Positions 45,778 through 56,514 of a stretch of DNA of 64,000 nucleotides are shown here, piece by piece (positions within the stretch are counted from its first letter, which is position 1; the number at the start of each line of letters is the position of its first letter). Below the pieces are notes generated by a model that had not been told where the DNA came from, did no database searches, and worked only from the letters and a program-made list of their open reading frames with translations. The position numbers and the translations under genes were made by a program. This stretch comes from an uncultured Calothrix sp. (GTDB taxonomy: Bacteria; Cyanobacteriota; Cyanobacteriia; Cyanobacteriales; Nostocaceae), in assembly GCA_937973965.1 (NCBI GenBank), contig CALJJQ010000066.1, positions 1 through 64,000 on the forward strand. The letters are read 5' to 3'.

Positions 45778-47634
45778 TCAAAAAGGCAAATTATCAAGTA
45801 ATCCCAAAGACCAACTAATGAAGAACCCCAGAAGACTGACACCCACCAAAATGGTCAACATATAACCTTGGGATTGACCGGAGACACTGTATTTGAGGCT
45901 TTGTCCACTAAAAATTGCTGCAAATCCCACCAGATTCACCAAACCATCCACTAAATAGCGATCGCTCCAGGCAGAAACTTTTGAGAGTAAACTGACAATG
46001 GCGACAATGGTAACTTTGTAAAATTTGTCAACATAAAAGTCATAACCAAATAAATCTTGAATCATCCGCCACGCTAAAATACGCGATCGCGACCAAGCTT
46101 TATGTAGGTGAATTTTCGCTCCTACCGTAACCCCAAAAGCAGTTGACACTAATAAGCATGACAAAACGGTAATATTCACACTTTCCCATGCAGGTAATAA
46201 ATACCACTGCTGTAACATCACTGGTACGAGTAAGGTGACAATCGTTAATGACACCATCGGTAAAGCCATTGGCCAAGGAACTTCCGCAGCACGACGGGTT
46301 TTCTGTTGCGGTTCACCCCAAAACATCAACCGAAATACCCTGGTCAAATTCAAGGCTGTTAACCCATTCACTAATACCAAAACCCCCAATAACCACGGAC
46401 TCACAGCCACTAAACCATCCGCCCAGGATAGCATTGCCCAAAAACTACCTAAAGGCAATAATGTCACCATCCCCGCTGCACCGACCACAAACGCCGTCGT
46501 CGTTGCTGGCATTCTAGACCACAAACCCCCCATTTCCGTTAAATCCTGGGAACTAGTAGTATAAATAATCGAACCCGAACTCATGAAGAGTAACGCTTTC
46601 GCTACTGCATGGGTCAGCAACAGCATCAAAGCCACACCCCCCTGCTGTTCACCCATCGCCAAAAATACTAACCCCATGTAGGCGCTTGTAGAGTGGGCTA
46701 AAGCCCGTTTGATATCTATCTGGGCTAGGGATACTAAGGTTGCTCCAATTGCCGTCACCGCTCCCATAACCGTTAAAGCTGTCAACGCTACAGGAGAAAG
46801 GGCTAAAATAGGCTCTATCTTATACAGAACATATGCACCTCCAGCCACCACCATTGAATTTCGCAGCACTGAAGCCGGATTGGGTCCTTCCATTGCTTCA
46901 TCTAACCACAAATGCAGGGGAAACTGGGCGCATTTACCCGCAGGTCCTGCAATCAACCCCAAGCCTAACAAAGCTGATGTCAGAGGACTTAATTCAGCAG
47001 TTTGTGCCCATTCATACAAATCCTGATAATTTAAACTACCAGCCAAATTGGCCAATGTAACCACACCCATTAGCAGGAGTAAATCACCAACCCGCTTCGT
47101 TAAAAAAGCATCACGAGCAGCTGTCACCACCAAGGGTTGGGCATACCAAAATCCCACTAATAGGTAAGTTGATAAAGTTAAAACTTCTAGTAAAGCGTAA
47201 CTTAAAAATAGGGAATCACTAATTGCTAAACCGCTCAAAGCCGCTTCAAAAAATCCCATGAGGGCGAAAAATCTGGCCAATGACCAATCTTTTTCCATAT
47301 AACCAAGGGCATATATTTGAGCCAGTAAACTTAAACCTGTAATTAACACACTAGCCCCAATACTCACAGGCGAAATATCTAAAGCAAAAGATAATTCCCA
47401 ATCGGCTGCGGTAAACCAGGTAATCGTTAAGGCTTCCGGTGCATCATTCCAAATGAATCGAAAAATCAATACACTATGAATTAGACCCAGAAATGTCGTT
47501 AAAATATTAAAATAGGCAGCCGGACGGGGACCTGTACGCCGGATAAATCCCAATGCCCAGGGTAAGGTTAATAGTGACCCTATCAGCCCATAAAAGGGAA
47601 CCCACCAAGATGTTGAAAATAACAATTGATTCAT
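45778..47634 (-). CDS. ndhF4: NDH-1 subunit F4-type (CO2 uptake)
   Basis: A 618-residue antiporter-like NDH-1 membrane subunit with about 16 helices. Family marks: AARDAFLTKRVGDLLLLMG, GKCAQFPLHLWLDEAMEGPNPAS and AHSTSAYMGLVFLAMG. With NdhD and the CO2 hydration protein it forms the CO2-uptake module. It is first in the leftward operon and is divergent from the carboxysome genes, with 952 bases between. F4 versus F3 is inferred from the CupB-like partner. Confidence 0.85.
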   Translation of the reverse strand: MNQLLFSTSWWVPFYGLIGSLLTLPWALGFIRRTGPRPAAYFNILTTFLGLIHSVLIFRFIWNDAPEALTITWFTAADWELSFALDISPVSIGASVLITGLSLLAQIYALGYMEKDWSLARFFALMGFFEAALSGLAISDSLFLSYALLEVLTLSTYLLVGFWYAQPLVVTAARDAFLTKRVGDLLLLMGVVTLANLAGSLNYQDLYEWAQTAELSPLTSALLGLGLIAGPAGKCAQFPLHLWLDEAMEGPNPASVLRNSMVVAGGAYVLYKIEPILALSPVALTALTVMGAVTAIGATLVSLAQIDIKRALAHSTSAYMGLVFLAMGEQQGGVALMLLLTHAVAKALLFMSSGSIIYTTSSQDLTEMGGLWSRMPATTTAFVVGAAGMVTLLPLGSFWAMLSWADGLVAVSPWLLGVLVLVNGLTALNLTRVFRLMFWGEPQQKTRRAAEVPWPMALPMVSLTIVTLLVPVMLQQWYLLPAWESVNITVLSCLLVSTAFGVTVGAKIHLHKAWSRSRILAWRMIQDLFGYDFYVDKFYKVTIVAIVSLLSKVSAWSDRYLVDGLVNLVGFAAIFSGQSLKYSVSGQSQGYMLTILVGVSLLGFFISWSLGLLDNLPF

Positions 47635-48586
47635 GTATGTTTTCCTACTAGAAGTTTTATCAAATTTATTTGAATTTCAGATGATACTTTTCACTGCATA
47701 ATCAATAAGATTTATCAGTTTTTTATCTACATAATAATATTTTGCTACATACAAACAATAATAGGCTGATTATTTGCTATTTATTTTTTGCTCAATCTGA
47801 ATTGAATTTATCAAAATCATAGGTGATCGCACCTAACCAACCTCCATAGCTTTAGTTCGACACAAAAACTCCTAAAGATAATATTTTCAAAATCCGGTAA
47901 ATTCAGAAAACATTAAGATTTACTTAGTTACGAATATATCCCGGAAATCTAATATCAATTATTGAGTGTATTGAGCCAAGTTTAGAGATATCAAACTCGT
48001 AGTTTAAACTCATAGCATGACGCATGAAATATGAGGGGTTTGTAGTTGCAATTTATCGCTGAAATTAGGGCTATGATGACTAAAACCCATCTAAAATGAA
48101 TGCGATGGACTATCGGTACTTGAATGAGTTTCATCAACAAAAACTGTGGCAATAAACTCCTCTGACAACAGAAATACCAAAAAAACATTGACAACAGCAA
48201 GAGCCTAGCCCAGAGTGTGCCGACCGATATTTCAGTCAACGGATTTTGTTCGGTTCATTGTAGTGCAGATGAACTAAATGAATTTGCGATGGTAGAGACG
48301 ACCCTACGGGTCGTCTCTACCGTGGATTATCCCATATCCGACATGGTTCGTAGAAATTCCGATAGTGCCTCAAACAGCTTCAGAAACGCTGGAACCCTGA
48401 TTATATCTACGATGTTAAGTTTTTTAAAAGTTTTTTATTATAAACTATTATACTAATTTATATTGCCAGGGGTGCAAAGCTTTCCTATGCTTAATTTGAG
48501 AAGGATTTATCAGATTAGACTGAGCATCCCCGTCAAAAATTCTCATTGGTTCACCATTTAGATTAATTTTTTTTAGGAGTCCTGCG
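47635..48586. other. Divergent control region between ndhF4 and ccmK2
   Basis: 952 bases without a supported gene. It must hold the promoters of the leftward CO2-uptake operon and the rightward carboxysome operon. A perfect-armed palindrome lies at 48292-48320, and the part near 47650-47950 is very A+T-rich. I could not identify a certain LysR-type (NdhR/CmpR) binding site by eye. Confidence 0.6.
48292..48320. repeat. Dispersed palindrome (ACCCTACGGGT core)
   Basis: GTAGAGACGACCC and GGGTCGTCTCTAC flank TAC. Located in the ndhF4-ccmK2 control region. Confidence 0.8.
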
Positions 48587-48895
48587 ATGCCTATTGCAGT
48601 TGGAATGATTGAAACCAAAGGCTTTCCTGCCGTTGTGGAAGCTGCGGACGCGATGGTAAAAGCTGCCCGTGTCACCTTGGTTGGCTACGAAAAAATCGGT
48701 AGCGCTCGTGTCACCGTGATTGTGCGGGGTGATGTATCAGAGGTTCAAGCATCGGTAGCAGCTGGAATTGAAGCTGCACGTCGCGTCAATGGTGGTGAGG
48801 TGGTTTCGACCCACATTATTGCTCGTCCCCACGAGAACCTGGAGTACGTCTTACCAATTCGTTATACGGAAGCGGTTGAGCAGTTCCGAACATAA
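48587..48895 (+). CDS. ccmK2: Carboxysome shell hexamer protein CcmK2
   Basis: A 102-residue single BMC-domain protein that tiles the facets of the beta-carboxysome shell as hexamers. The pore loop KIGS is at residues 36-39 and the edge residues [12 protein letters not shown] are intact. Its shorter C-terminus distinguishes it from the next gene and matches CcmK2. A TTTTTAGGAG ribosome site precedes the ATG. First gene of the ccm operon. Confidence 0.95.
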   Translation: MPIAVGMIETKGFPAVVEAADAMVKAARVTLVGYEKIGSARVTVIVRGDVSEVQASVAAGIEAARRVNGGEVVSTHIIARPHENLEYVLPIRYTEAVEQFRT

Positions 48896-49109
48896 CCATT
48901 TAGGTAGGCGATTATTTATCTGCGGCGTTCTCAACTGGTTCATTCCAGCCATTAGAACGCAGTGCATGGTTGATCTGGAATACAAAGACCGATTCAAAAG
49001 CAGTCTCAAGTGGCCGATTAGCTGATGAATAATTCCTACTTTGGGGTTGCCGTGTTCGAGTTAATTAAGTTTTGCTTGTATTGTTACATCGCTGGTTAAA
49101 GGTAAAAAA

Positions 49110-49454
49110 ATGTCAATCGCAGTTGGAATGGTGGAAACTCTGGGATTTCCAGCAGTAGTAGAAGCAGCAGACGCAATGGTCAAGGCTGCGCGTGTAACGT
49201 TGGTTGGATATGAAAAAATTGGCAGTGGTCGCGTCACCGTCATTGTGCGCGGTGATGTCTCGGAAGTACAAGCTTCCGTGAGTGCAGGAATTGAATCCGT
49301 CAAACGGGTTAATGGTGGACAAGTGTTATCAACTCACATTATTGCCCGTCCCCACGAAAACCTTGAATATGTTCTCCCCATTCGTTATACCGAAGATGTG
49401 GAGCAATTCCGGGAAAACGTCAACGCCATCCGCCCTTTCGGTAGAAGATCGTAA
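49110..49454 (+). CDS. ccmK1: Carboxysome shell hexamer protein CcmK1
   Basis: This 114-residue paralogue of CcmK2 differs mainly by a 12-residue basic tail (ending FGRRS), as in CcmK1. The pore KIGS is conserved. The two ccmK genes are separated by 214 bases and the next gene, ccmL, starts 16 bases downstream, so K1 and L should be co-translated. Confidence 0.94.
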   Translation: MSIAVGMVETLGFPAVVEAADAMVKAARVTLVGYEKIGSGRVTVIVRGDVSEVQASVSAGIESVKRVNGGQVLSTHIIARPHENLEYVLPIRYTEDVEQFRENVNAIRPFGRRS

Positions 49455-49470
49455 AATAACCTAAGCAAGA

Positions 49471-49773
49471 ATGCAAATTGCTAAAGTCCGGGGTACGGTA
49501 GTTAGCACGCAAAAAGACCCTAGTCTACGCGGAGTCAAGTTGCTGTTGCTACAAATGGTTGACGAAGAAGGGCGTGTTTTACCAGAGTACGAGGTAGCTG
49601 CCGATACCGTTGGTGCTGGTGTGGATGAGTGGGTTCTCATCAGTCGCAATGGTGCAGCGCGTCAAGTACTTGGCAATGAGCAGCGTCCTTTGGATGCGGC
49701 AGTTGTAGCAATTATTGATACGATTTATGTAGAAGATCGGCTCATATACAGCAAAAAAGAACAGTATCGTTAA
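49471..49773 (+). CDS. ccmL: Carboxysome shell vertex protein CcmL
   Basis: A 100-residue EutN/CcmL-fold protein that forms pentamers closing the vertices of the carboxysome shell. Motifs: MQIAKVRGTVVSTQKDPSL at the start, and GAGVDEWVLISRNGAAR and AVVAIIDTIYV later. It starts right after ccmK1 in the same operon. Confidence 0.95.
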   Translation: MQIAKVRGTVVSTQKDPSLRGVKLLLLQMVDEEGRVLPEYEVAADTVGAGVDEWVLISRNGAARQVLGNEQRPLDAAVVAIIDTIYVEDRLIYSKKEQYR

Positions 49774-50255
49774 ATCCAGTAAGTTAGTTTATTGAACAGA
49801 TGTGAGGAGTAGAGAGCTTTGAGGGAATTCCAATCAATAATATGCCATAGCCTTTGTTGACAGTTAAAAGCTATTAAAAACTAGCTATCAACACAATTCA
49901 AAGGGGATAGTTTATATCTTGGTATTCCTTAATTGATGGTATGTGTAGTTGAAATCAGTTATTAAACCACGTCCCTGAATTGAGAACTGCAATTTTCATT
50001 CGCGATTATTGAGATTGTTTCCTTTTGTCACAATGACGAAAACTTTAGTCTTAATTACGGATGAGGTTTAAATTTAGATTTACAGCTAAAACAGATTAGG
50101 TGGGTGATTTAATCCAAATTATTTAATAATTTGAAAATAGATACTCACCACATCTTGACAAAAGTTAAGATTTTCAACACACAGAATCATGAATAATTCA
50201 AAGCTCGGAAGCATAACTCATCAACTCATATCTAAAAGTCAGGAGGAATTGAGCA
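49774..50255. other. Gap between ccmL and ccmM
   Basis: 482 bases with no supported gene and no palindrome of the common family. It may contain a secondary promoter for ccmMNO. A strong AGGAGGA ribosome site lies just before the ccmM ATG. Confidence 0.5.
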
Positions 50256-51971
50256 ATGCCAGGGCGCAGCACGGCGGAAGCCGCCCCCCCAACTCCGTGG
50301 GCTAGACACCTCACGGAGCCAAGTATTCATGAGACAGCTTTTATACATTCTTTTTCCCATATCATAGGAGATGTGCGGATTGGGGCAAATGTGATTGTAG
50401 CACCCGGTACTTCGATTCGTGCCGATGAAGGCAGTCCTTTCTTTATCGGTGAAAATACGAATATCCAGGATGGTGTAGTGATACACGGTTTGGAGCAAGG
50501 TCGTGTAATCGGTGATGACGGTGAAAAATACTCAATTTGGGTAGGTAAAAATACTTGTATTACCCACATGGCATTGATTCATGGTCCTTGTTATGTGGGG
50601 GATGACTGTTTTATTGGATTCCGTTCAACGGTATTCAATGCCCGTGTTGGCAAAGGATGTATCGTGATGATGCACGCCTTGATTCAGGATGTGGAGATTC
50701 CTCCTGGGAAATATGTACCTTCCGGTGCGGTGATTATTTCCCAACAGCAAGCAGACCGTTTACCGGATGTGCAAGCTGCGGATCAGGAGTTTGCCCATCA
50801 TGTGGTGGGAATTAATCAGGCGCTTCGGGCTGGGTATATATGTGCTGCCGATAGTAAATGTATTGCCCCGATTCGGGATGAAATAGCTAAATCTTCTACA
50901 GGTACAAGCAACGGTAACGGTTTTAGTTTTGCGTTTGAAAAAAGCGATGAGGTGGGAATGAGTAACAGATTGAGTGCCGATACAGTCGAGCAATTGAGAT
51001 ATCTCTTGGAGCAGGGGTTAAAAATCGGTACGGAACATGTGGATGCACGTCGGTTCCGGACAGGTTCCTGGCAAAGTTGTCAGCCAATCGATGCTCGGTC
51101 ATTGAATGAAGCGATCGCGGCTTTGGAAAGTTGTTTAGCAGACCACAGTGGTGAGTACGTGCGTTTGTTTGGGATTGAGCCAAAGGGTCGCAAACGGGTA
51201 TTAGAAACGATTATTCAACGTCCCGATGGGTCTAACGGTGCAGCCGCAACAGGATTTAAAGCCCCCGCAGCTAGCAGTTATAGCTCTGCTTCTAGCTATG
51301 CTAGTTCCAATAGTAACGGTAATGGTTACAAAGGTGGTGTAATTAGTAGCGAAACCGCCGAGCAAATCCGTAATTTATTGAATAGCGGTTATCGGATTGG
51401 TACAGAACACGTGGATGCACGCAGATTCCGGACTGGTACTTGGCAAAGTTGTCAGCCCTTTGAAAGTAATTCCGTGAACGACGTTATTGCCGCCTTAGAA
51501 GAGTGTATGCTGCAACACCAAGGCGAATACGTGCGCTTGATTGGGATTGATACTAAAGCCAAACGCCGGGTGCTAGAAACAATAATTCAACGTCCCGATG
51601 GAGTTGCGGCTCCCAGCAATGGTAAAACCCAAACCTATACAGCACCTACCACCAGTAATTATACCAATACGAGCAGCTACGGTGGGGGAACCGCAACCGC
51701 AACTAGTACGAGATTGAGTCAAGAAGCCATTGACCATATTCGTCAGTTGTTTGCAGGTGGGTATAAAATTAGCGCCGAGCATGTGGATGCCCGTAGATTC
51801 CGTACAGGTTCCTGGCAGAGTTGCGGACAAATAGAAGTTCGTTCCGACCGGGATGCGATCGCAGCTTTAGAAGGGTTTATGGCTGAGTACGCGGGTGAGT
51901 ATGTACGGTTGATTGGGATTGATCCTAAAGCCAAGCGTCGGGTTTTGGAATTAATTGTCCAACGTCCATAG
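50256..51971 (+). CDS. ccmM: Carboxysome assembly protein CcmM (gamma-CA domain plus three SSUL repeats)
   Basis: 571 residues. The gamma-carbonic-anhydrase left-handed helix fills about 20-205 with metal histidines H77, H104 and H109, and the cysteine pair C196/C202 that is needed for activity in related enzymes is present. Three Rubisco-small-subunit-like repeats follow at about 235-325, 362-449 and 486-571, joined by Ser/Asn/Gly-rich linkers; they bind and condense Rubisco. Repeats 1 and 2 have both redox cysteines (SCQP and a later C), and repeat 3 has only the first. An internal start at 50958 should make the short form. Confidence 0.96.
   Translation: MPGRSTAEAAPPTPWARHLTEPSIHETAFIHSFSHIIGDVRIGANVIVAPGTSIRADEGSPFFIGENTNIQDGVVIHGLEQGRVIGDDGEKYSIWVGKNTCITHMALIHGPCYVGDDCFIGFRSTVFNARVGKGCIVMMHALIQDVEIPPGKYVPSGAVIISQQQADRLPDVQAADQEFAHHVVGINQALRAGYICAADSKCIAPIRDEIAKSSTGTSNGNGFSFAFEKSDEVGMSNRLSADTVEQLRYLLEQGLKIGTEHVDARRFRTGSWQSCQPIDARSLNEAIAALESCLADHSGEYVRLFGIEPKGRKRVLETIIQRPDGSNGAAATGFKAPAASSYSSASSYASSNSNGNGYKGGVISSETAEQIRNLLNSGYRIGTEHVDARRFRTGTWQSCQPFESNSVNDVIAALEECMLQHQGEYVRLIGIDTKAKRRVLETIIQRPDGVAAPSNGKTQTYTAPTTSNYTNTSSYGGGTATATSTRLSQEAIDHIRQLFAGGYKISAEHVDARRFRTGSWQSCGQIEVRSDRDAIAALEGFMAEYAGEYVRLIGIDPKAKRRVLELIVQRP
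50949..50960 (+). promoter_or_regulatory. Internal ribosome site and ATG for the short CcmM form
   Basis: GAGGTGGGA precedes an in-frame ATG at 50958-50960 (codon 235), at the junction between the gamma-CA domain and the first SSUL repeat. Initiation here would give a 337-residue protein with three SSUL repeats, equivalent to CcmM35 of other cyanobacteria. Confidence 0.75.
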
Positions 51972-52158
51972 TGGTCTGACTAACCCAAAATTGACGGGCG
52001 GGGTCAGGGAGTAGTGGGTAGTGAGTAGCCTGTCCGTAAGGATATACGTCCCGTTCGCTGATTTTCCAAAGGGAGCGAGACGCTACCACTACAAGTACAT
52101 CCCCCAGCTTTCACGAACTTTCATGAATATGATGGAATATTAGTTAAAGTAATCCAAA

Positions 52159-52228
52159 ATCCATAGACGCACCTAGTGCGGATCGGCCGAAGAGTAATCC
52201 AAAATCTCAAATCCAAAATTCAAAATCA
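52159..52228. repeat. 40-base repeat plus heptamer array before ccmN
   Basis: AATCCATAGACGCACCTAG to AGAGTAATCC (52159-52200) is the reverse of the units at 10332-10412, followed by CCAAAAT/TCAAAAT heptamers to about 52228. Confidence 0.7.
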
Positions 52229-52267
52229 ATTGACTATCCCCTACTGGCTACAAGGTGAAAATTAATT

Positions 52268-53020
52268 ATGGCTGTGCCGCCACTGCGCCTAAGCTCGCGC
52301 TTTGAATCATACATCAGTGGCGAAGTAATTGTTGACGAGAGTGCAGTGTTAGCACCAGGGGTAATTATTCGTGCTGGTGCTAACGGTAAAATTACAATTG
52401 GGGCTGGGGTCTGCGTTGGAATGGGAACGATTCTTCAAGTTGAGAACGGAATCATCCAAATCAGCCCTGGTGCAAACCTTGGTGCAGGGGTTTTAATGAT
52501 TGGAGCAGGTACAATTGGGGAGAATGCCTGTATCGGAGCGGCAACAACTCTATACAATGCTTCGGTAGAGCCTGCACAAATTATCCCTCCCGGTTCTATG
52601 CTAGGAGATATAGGTCGCCCCTATTCTCTAACTTCATCAGCCGATGATTCTGTCCAGGCTAACCCCCAAACGGCAAACGGGAAATATCAACTTCCTGATG
52701 TTTGGGAAGATGGGGATACTGAAAGTGTTACTTCCGGGTCATCCCAGCACACCCAACCAGAGCAAAAATCGACACCAGGAACATCCCCATCCGTGAGACA
52801 GGATGTGGATGATGAAACCCCCTCAAGTCAGCCATCCCCTGACTTAGAATCAGAAAATGCCGACCTAGCTCCCAACCTATCAACATACGCCGCCACTGGA
52901 TTTTCGGAAACATTCGGTACGCAAATTTACGGGCAAACCAGTGTCCAAAGATTGCTAACAACATTGTTCCCCCACCGACAACCTCTAAACAAGCCCGTGT
53001 CTGACAATGAATCAGAATAA
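52268..53020 (+). CDS. ccmN: Carboxysome assembly protein CcmN
   Basis: This 250-residue adaptor links the CcmM-Rubisco core to the shell. The N-terminal half (about 12-125) is a left-handed beta-helix of hexapeptide repeats. A long Ser/Pro/acidic linker (about 130-205) follows. Near the C-terminus an amphipathic encapsulation helix (YGQTSVQRLLTTLFP, about 221-235) should bind CcmK2. A 14-residue tail after that helix is unusual but not excluded. Fits the operon order M-N-O. Confidence 0.92.
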   Translation: MAVPPLRLSSRFESYISGEVIVDESAVLAPGVIIRAGANGKITIGAGVCVGMGTILQVENGIIQISPGANLGAGVLMIGAGTIGENACIGAATTLYNASVEPAQIIPPGSMLGDIGRPYSLTSSADDSVQANPQTANGKYQLPDVWEDGDTESVTSGSSQHTQPEQKSTPGTSPSVRQDVDDETPSSQPSPDLESENADLAPNLSTYAATGFSETFGTQIYGQTSVQRLLTTLFPHRQPLNKPVSDNESE

Positions 53021-53055
53021 GTGTTAATTATTTAATTATCACATCACCTCGGAAA

Positions 53056-53844
53056 ATGCATATGGACACGCACAATCAAAGGTCACTCAGTAAGACCCAA
53101 GCGACAGTGACCCATCGTCAAACAGCTTGGCAAGATGCGGCGCTTGGGCTGGTATCAACCGTCAGTTTTCCGGCAATCGTAGGGACGGCGGATATGATGT
53201 TGAAGTCGGCCGGAGTGCATCTCATTGGTTACGAGAAAATCGGTGGTGGCCATTGTACGGCAATTATCCGTGGTGGAATTGCTGATGTCCGTTTAGCCGT
53301 TGAGACAGGAGAACAAACAGCGAAGGATTTTCAACAGTTTGTTTCCAGTTTGGTGATTCCCCGTCCCTTTCCCAATTTAAATGTGATTTTGCCGATTACA
53401 ACACGTTTGAGCGCTTTAACCGATGGCACTAGCTATAGTGTGTTGAGTAATCAGGCGATTGGATTGGTCGAAACCCGTGGCTTTCCAGCAATGGTAGGAG
53501 CTGCGGATGCCATGCTGAAAGCTGCCGATGTTCATTTAGCTGCCTATGAAAAAATTGGTGCGGGTCTATGTACAGCAATTATTCGCGGTAGTGTGGCAAA
53601 TGTGGCTGTAGCTGTAGAAGCGGGGATGAATGAAGCCGAAAGAATTGGCGAATTGAATGCCGTTATGGTTATTCCCCGTCCTTTGGATGAATTGGAGCAT
53701 ACCTTACCTGTTGCGAGTGTTTGGTTAGAGGAGCGGGAACCTCTACGATTCCCTGTAAATATTAAGGACGCGGTGAAGGAGACGGAAACGAAACAGTTGC
53801 CAGATTTAGCCAAGTTGTCGATTAAGGTGATTGAGGAACTTTAG
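53056..53844 (+). CDS. ccmO: Carboxysome shell protein CcmO (tandem BMC domains)
   Basis: A 262-residue shell protein with two BMC domains (about 32-115 and 135-220). Pore motifs are EKIGGG in the first and EKIGAG in the second. Tandem BMC proteins form trimers resembling hexamers and are needed for shell closure. It starts 36 bases after ccmN, so it belongs to the ccm operon, which seems to end here. Confidence 0.93.
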   Translation: MHMDTHNQRSLSKTQATVTHRQTAWQDAALGLVSTVSFPAIVGTADMMLKSAGVHLIGYEKIGGGHCTAIIRGGIADVRLAVETGEQTAKDFQQFVSSLVIPRPFPNLNVILPITTRLSALTDGTSYSVLSNQAIGLVETRGFPAMVGAADAMLKAADVHLAAYEKIGAGLCTAIIRGSVANVAVAVEAGMNEAERIGELNAVMVIPRPLDELEHTLPVASVWLEEREPLRFPVNIKDAVKETETKQLPDLAKLSIKVIEEL

Positions 53845-55445
53845 GGAAGAATTTTTTTGTGGTGAGTGGGGAGCTGGGAGTAGGGAAAGGGATGAGTTTT
53901 TAGAGGCTTGTTTAGAAGCAAGAATTTCACCATGGGAAAACGTTGTACACACCTATTTGGATCGAGGCAGTACAACGAGATAGACTATCCCCAAATCAAA
54001 AATTTTGCCGGTGTGTAACGTTGGCTGGAAGGCATCTTACGCTTTGCTTGTTAATCGTAATCATATCTTTTTTGTCACATCAACGAAATATCGATTTTCT
54101 AATAGGGCGAATAGATGAGACTCTATCAATTTTGCTGCGAATCGATTGTTGACGGTTGACAGGTGACTGTGGAAATGTCGATATGCGACCTTTCCGGGGA
54201 GTGGAAAAAATCCACTTTCATCAGTTTTGGGGGGTTCTTTGTGGTGGCTTTAGCTCCGGAAAAACTTTTAATATAAGACGCTAAACCTGAATTTCTCACA
54301 AGTAAGTTGTAAGCCTTGAGTAACGGATTGATTTTCCTTCCAATCACTACTCCCGTCACGGACTATTCCCTGTGAGTTTTAGGTTTCGTGAGAAATGCGG
54401 GTAAAGCCCTACTATTAACCCTTCCTCATTTTTTACTACTGAAATCGGATTACTATAACTTGAAAACAAACAACATATACAAAACAAATATAAATACCAA
54501 AAAGTAAAGTTTTGGGCAGAGGTAAATTATTTGTCAGTAATTGATGGAAATTTACTGACTGATAGTGTGATCAGAGCAGAAGCATTCAAATTTCGCTCTG
54601 GGCTTAATTCAATACGCTTGGTGTTAAAGATAACTGTAGGTTGGGTTGAGGCTTTGTATAGACCGTTGATTTTGTGGAAATTTAGCCATAAGTTCACACA
54701 GTTTTTGTGATGATCTCGTCCCGACGCTCCGCGTGGGGAGGCGTTCCACGAGGGCTACTGCCTCTACATTTTTCAACCCAACCGACCCAATAATCAGGCT
54801 TTTAAGTCTAACTGAACTGTATTGGGGCTTAATTTATCGGCATATATAGTAGGGCAATTAAAAACCTCAAACACCAAAATCGAATGGTTTTTTGAACTAT
54901 CATTCATTATGGGAAAAAAGTAAAAGAGTGGTGACAATAAAACTATACAATTACATAAATTGCTCCAGTTTATTTGAATTGGTGCTGCTTATACCTATGC
55001 TTGTCATCATTTTTATCAATGTTCAAGCAATGCTGTGGTTAAAATTACAGTTTGATTGATGGAGGTTGATTGAGGAAGTTGGAATGTGTGAAAAAAGTAG
55101 TGGAGATGGATGGGGGATGTAGGAATTAATTTGGCTAATTTCGCCTGTATATCGCCACTCAGGAGCCTGCTGTTAGGATGAAATTCCCAACAGTTCCTGT
55201 TTGCAACATCGTGATGAATTTGATATTTTCGTTTATACAATGATTGGACTGACGATATTGTCAACATTGTCGCCAGGTGCGTGACTCTACAAACTCTAAT
55301 TTCTCAGATATTATCTATTAAAGTAAAGTGTCCATATCCTAGGCTTGATGTGCTTGTTCGCTGAGTCCAAAACGAATCATCGCTGCGGATTAACCTGTAC
55401 AGCAAAAGTGGAAAGAAAAACAACAGCAAGTAGAGGAGAACACCC
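53845..55445. other. Long intergenic region with a MITE-like element
   Basis: 1601 bases without a convincing gene. It holds the TTTCTCAC-ended element (54286-54400) and a GCTCCGCGTGGGGAGGCG hairpin near 54726. Open frames at 53943-54152 (plus) and 55016-55267 (minus) show no domain. The promoter of the LysR gene should lie in 55280-55445. Confidence 0.55.
54286..54400. mobile_element. MITE-like element, TTTCTCAC-ended family, copy 2
   Basis: Left end CCTGAATTTCTCACAAG, right end CGTGAGAAATGCGG. Inside is CTTGAGTAACGGATTGATTT, the reverse complement of the core at 8415-8515. Confidence 0.6.
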
Positions 55446-56360
55446 TTGAATCAAGCGACCTTACACCAACTGAAGGTGTTTGAGGCAGCTGCACGTCATG
55501 GCAGTTTTACACGTGCGGCGGAAGAACTATTTTTGACACAACCAACGGTTTCGATGCAGATTAAGCAACTAACGAAATCGGTGGGTTTACCATTGTTTGA
55601 GCAAGTAGGAAAACGTCTTTATTTAACGGAAGCTGGAAGGGAGTTATTTGCGACTTGTCGGCAAATTTTTGAGACGATTGCTCAATTTGAAATGAAGGTA
55701 GCTGACCTCAAAGGGTTAAAACAGGGTCAGTTGCGTTTAGCGGTAATTACAACAGCGAAATACTTTATTCCGAGACTTTTAGGACCATTTTGTCAACTTT
55801 ATCCTGGTATTGATATTTCTTTGCAGGTGACTAACCATGAAGGAATTATCGAACGCATGGTTAGTAATCAGGATGATTTGTATATTATGAGTCAAGTGCC
55901 TGAGCATTTGGATGTAAATTGTGAGCCTTTTTTGGAAAATCCCCTGGTGGTATTGGCTCCTTTGAATCATCCTTTAGCCAAAGAAAAAAATATCCCTATT
56001 TCCCAATTAAGCAATGAGCCATTTATTATGCGCGAACCGGGTTCAGGGACGCGACGTGCAGTGCAAAAGCTATTTGATGAGCATGGTGTGAATGTAAAGG
56101 TAAAATTAGAGTTGGGAAGTAACGAGGCGATTAAGCAAGCGATCGCAGGTGGTTTGGGAATTTCGGTTTTATCGCGTCATACTTTGATTCCGGAAGCGGG
56201 GGATTTGAGTATCCTAGATGTGGAATATTTCCCAATTAAGCGTACTTGGTATATGGTACACCCTAATGGAAAACAACTTTCTATCGTCGCTCGTACCTAC
56301 CATGATTATTTGTTGGAAGCCGCAAAACAAGCTGTGGTTTGGGAGCGTGAAAAGGAGTGA
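55446..56360 (+). CDS. LysR-type regulator, CmpR/NdhR (CcmR) family
   Basis: A 304-residue LysR regulator. The winged helix-turn-helix is at about 5-64 (FEAAARHGSFTRAAEELFLTQPTVSMQIKQL), and the effector domain covers about 92-295, including AVITTAKYFIPRLLGPFC. The sequence is typical of the CmpR/NdhR group that controls carbon-uptake genes in response to 2-oxoglutarate, 2-phosphoglycolate or RuBP, and it is unlike RbcR. Location just after ccmO supports control of the neighbouring carbon genes. Start is TTG at 55446, following AGAGGAG. CmpR versus NdhR cannot be decided here. Confidence 0.88.
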   Translation: MNQATLHQLKVFEAAARHGSFTRAAEELFLTQPTVSMQIKQLTKSVGLPLFEQVGKRLYLTEAGRELFATCRQIFETIAQFEMKVADLKGLKQGQLRLAVITTAKYFIPRLLGPFCQLYPGIDISLQVTNHEGIIERMVSNQDDLYIMSQVPEHLDVNCEPFLENPLVVLAPLNHPLAKEKNIPISQLSNEPFIMREPGSGTRRAVQKLFDEHGVNVKVKLELGSNEAIKQAIAGGLGISVLSRHTLIPEAGDLSILDVEYFPIKRTWYMVHPNGKQLSIVARTYHDYLLEAAKQAVVWEREKE

Positions 56361-56449
56361 TAAATCATAATAAAGGCGGAAAGACGGGAAGATTTAGCAA
56401 CACTAGTTAAGCGAATTTGATGTCAGATAATCCAAAATCTCAAATCCAA

Positions 56450-56513
56450 AATCCATAGACGCACGTAGTGCGGATCAACCGTAGGGTAATCCAAAATCCA
56501 AAATCCAAAATCC
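56450..56513. repeat. 40-base repeat plus heptamer array directly before muiA
   Basis: AATCCATAGACGCACGTAG to GGGTAATCC (56450-56491), then CCAAAAT heptamers to 56513, ending one base before ATG 56515. Confidence 0.75.
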
Positions 56514-56514
56514 T

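Noticed and set aside
53943-54152. 69-codon frame after ccmO
   Set aside because: No ribosome site and no family resemblance; it lies in repeat-rich intergenic DNA.
55446-56360. Rubisco regulator RbcR as the identity of the LysR gene
   Set aside because: The N-terminal sequence (LHQLKVFEAAARHGSFTRAAEELFL split across the helix) fits CmpR/NdhR better than RbcR as I remember the two groups.
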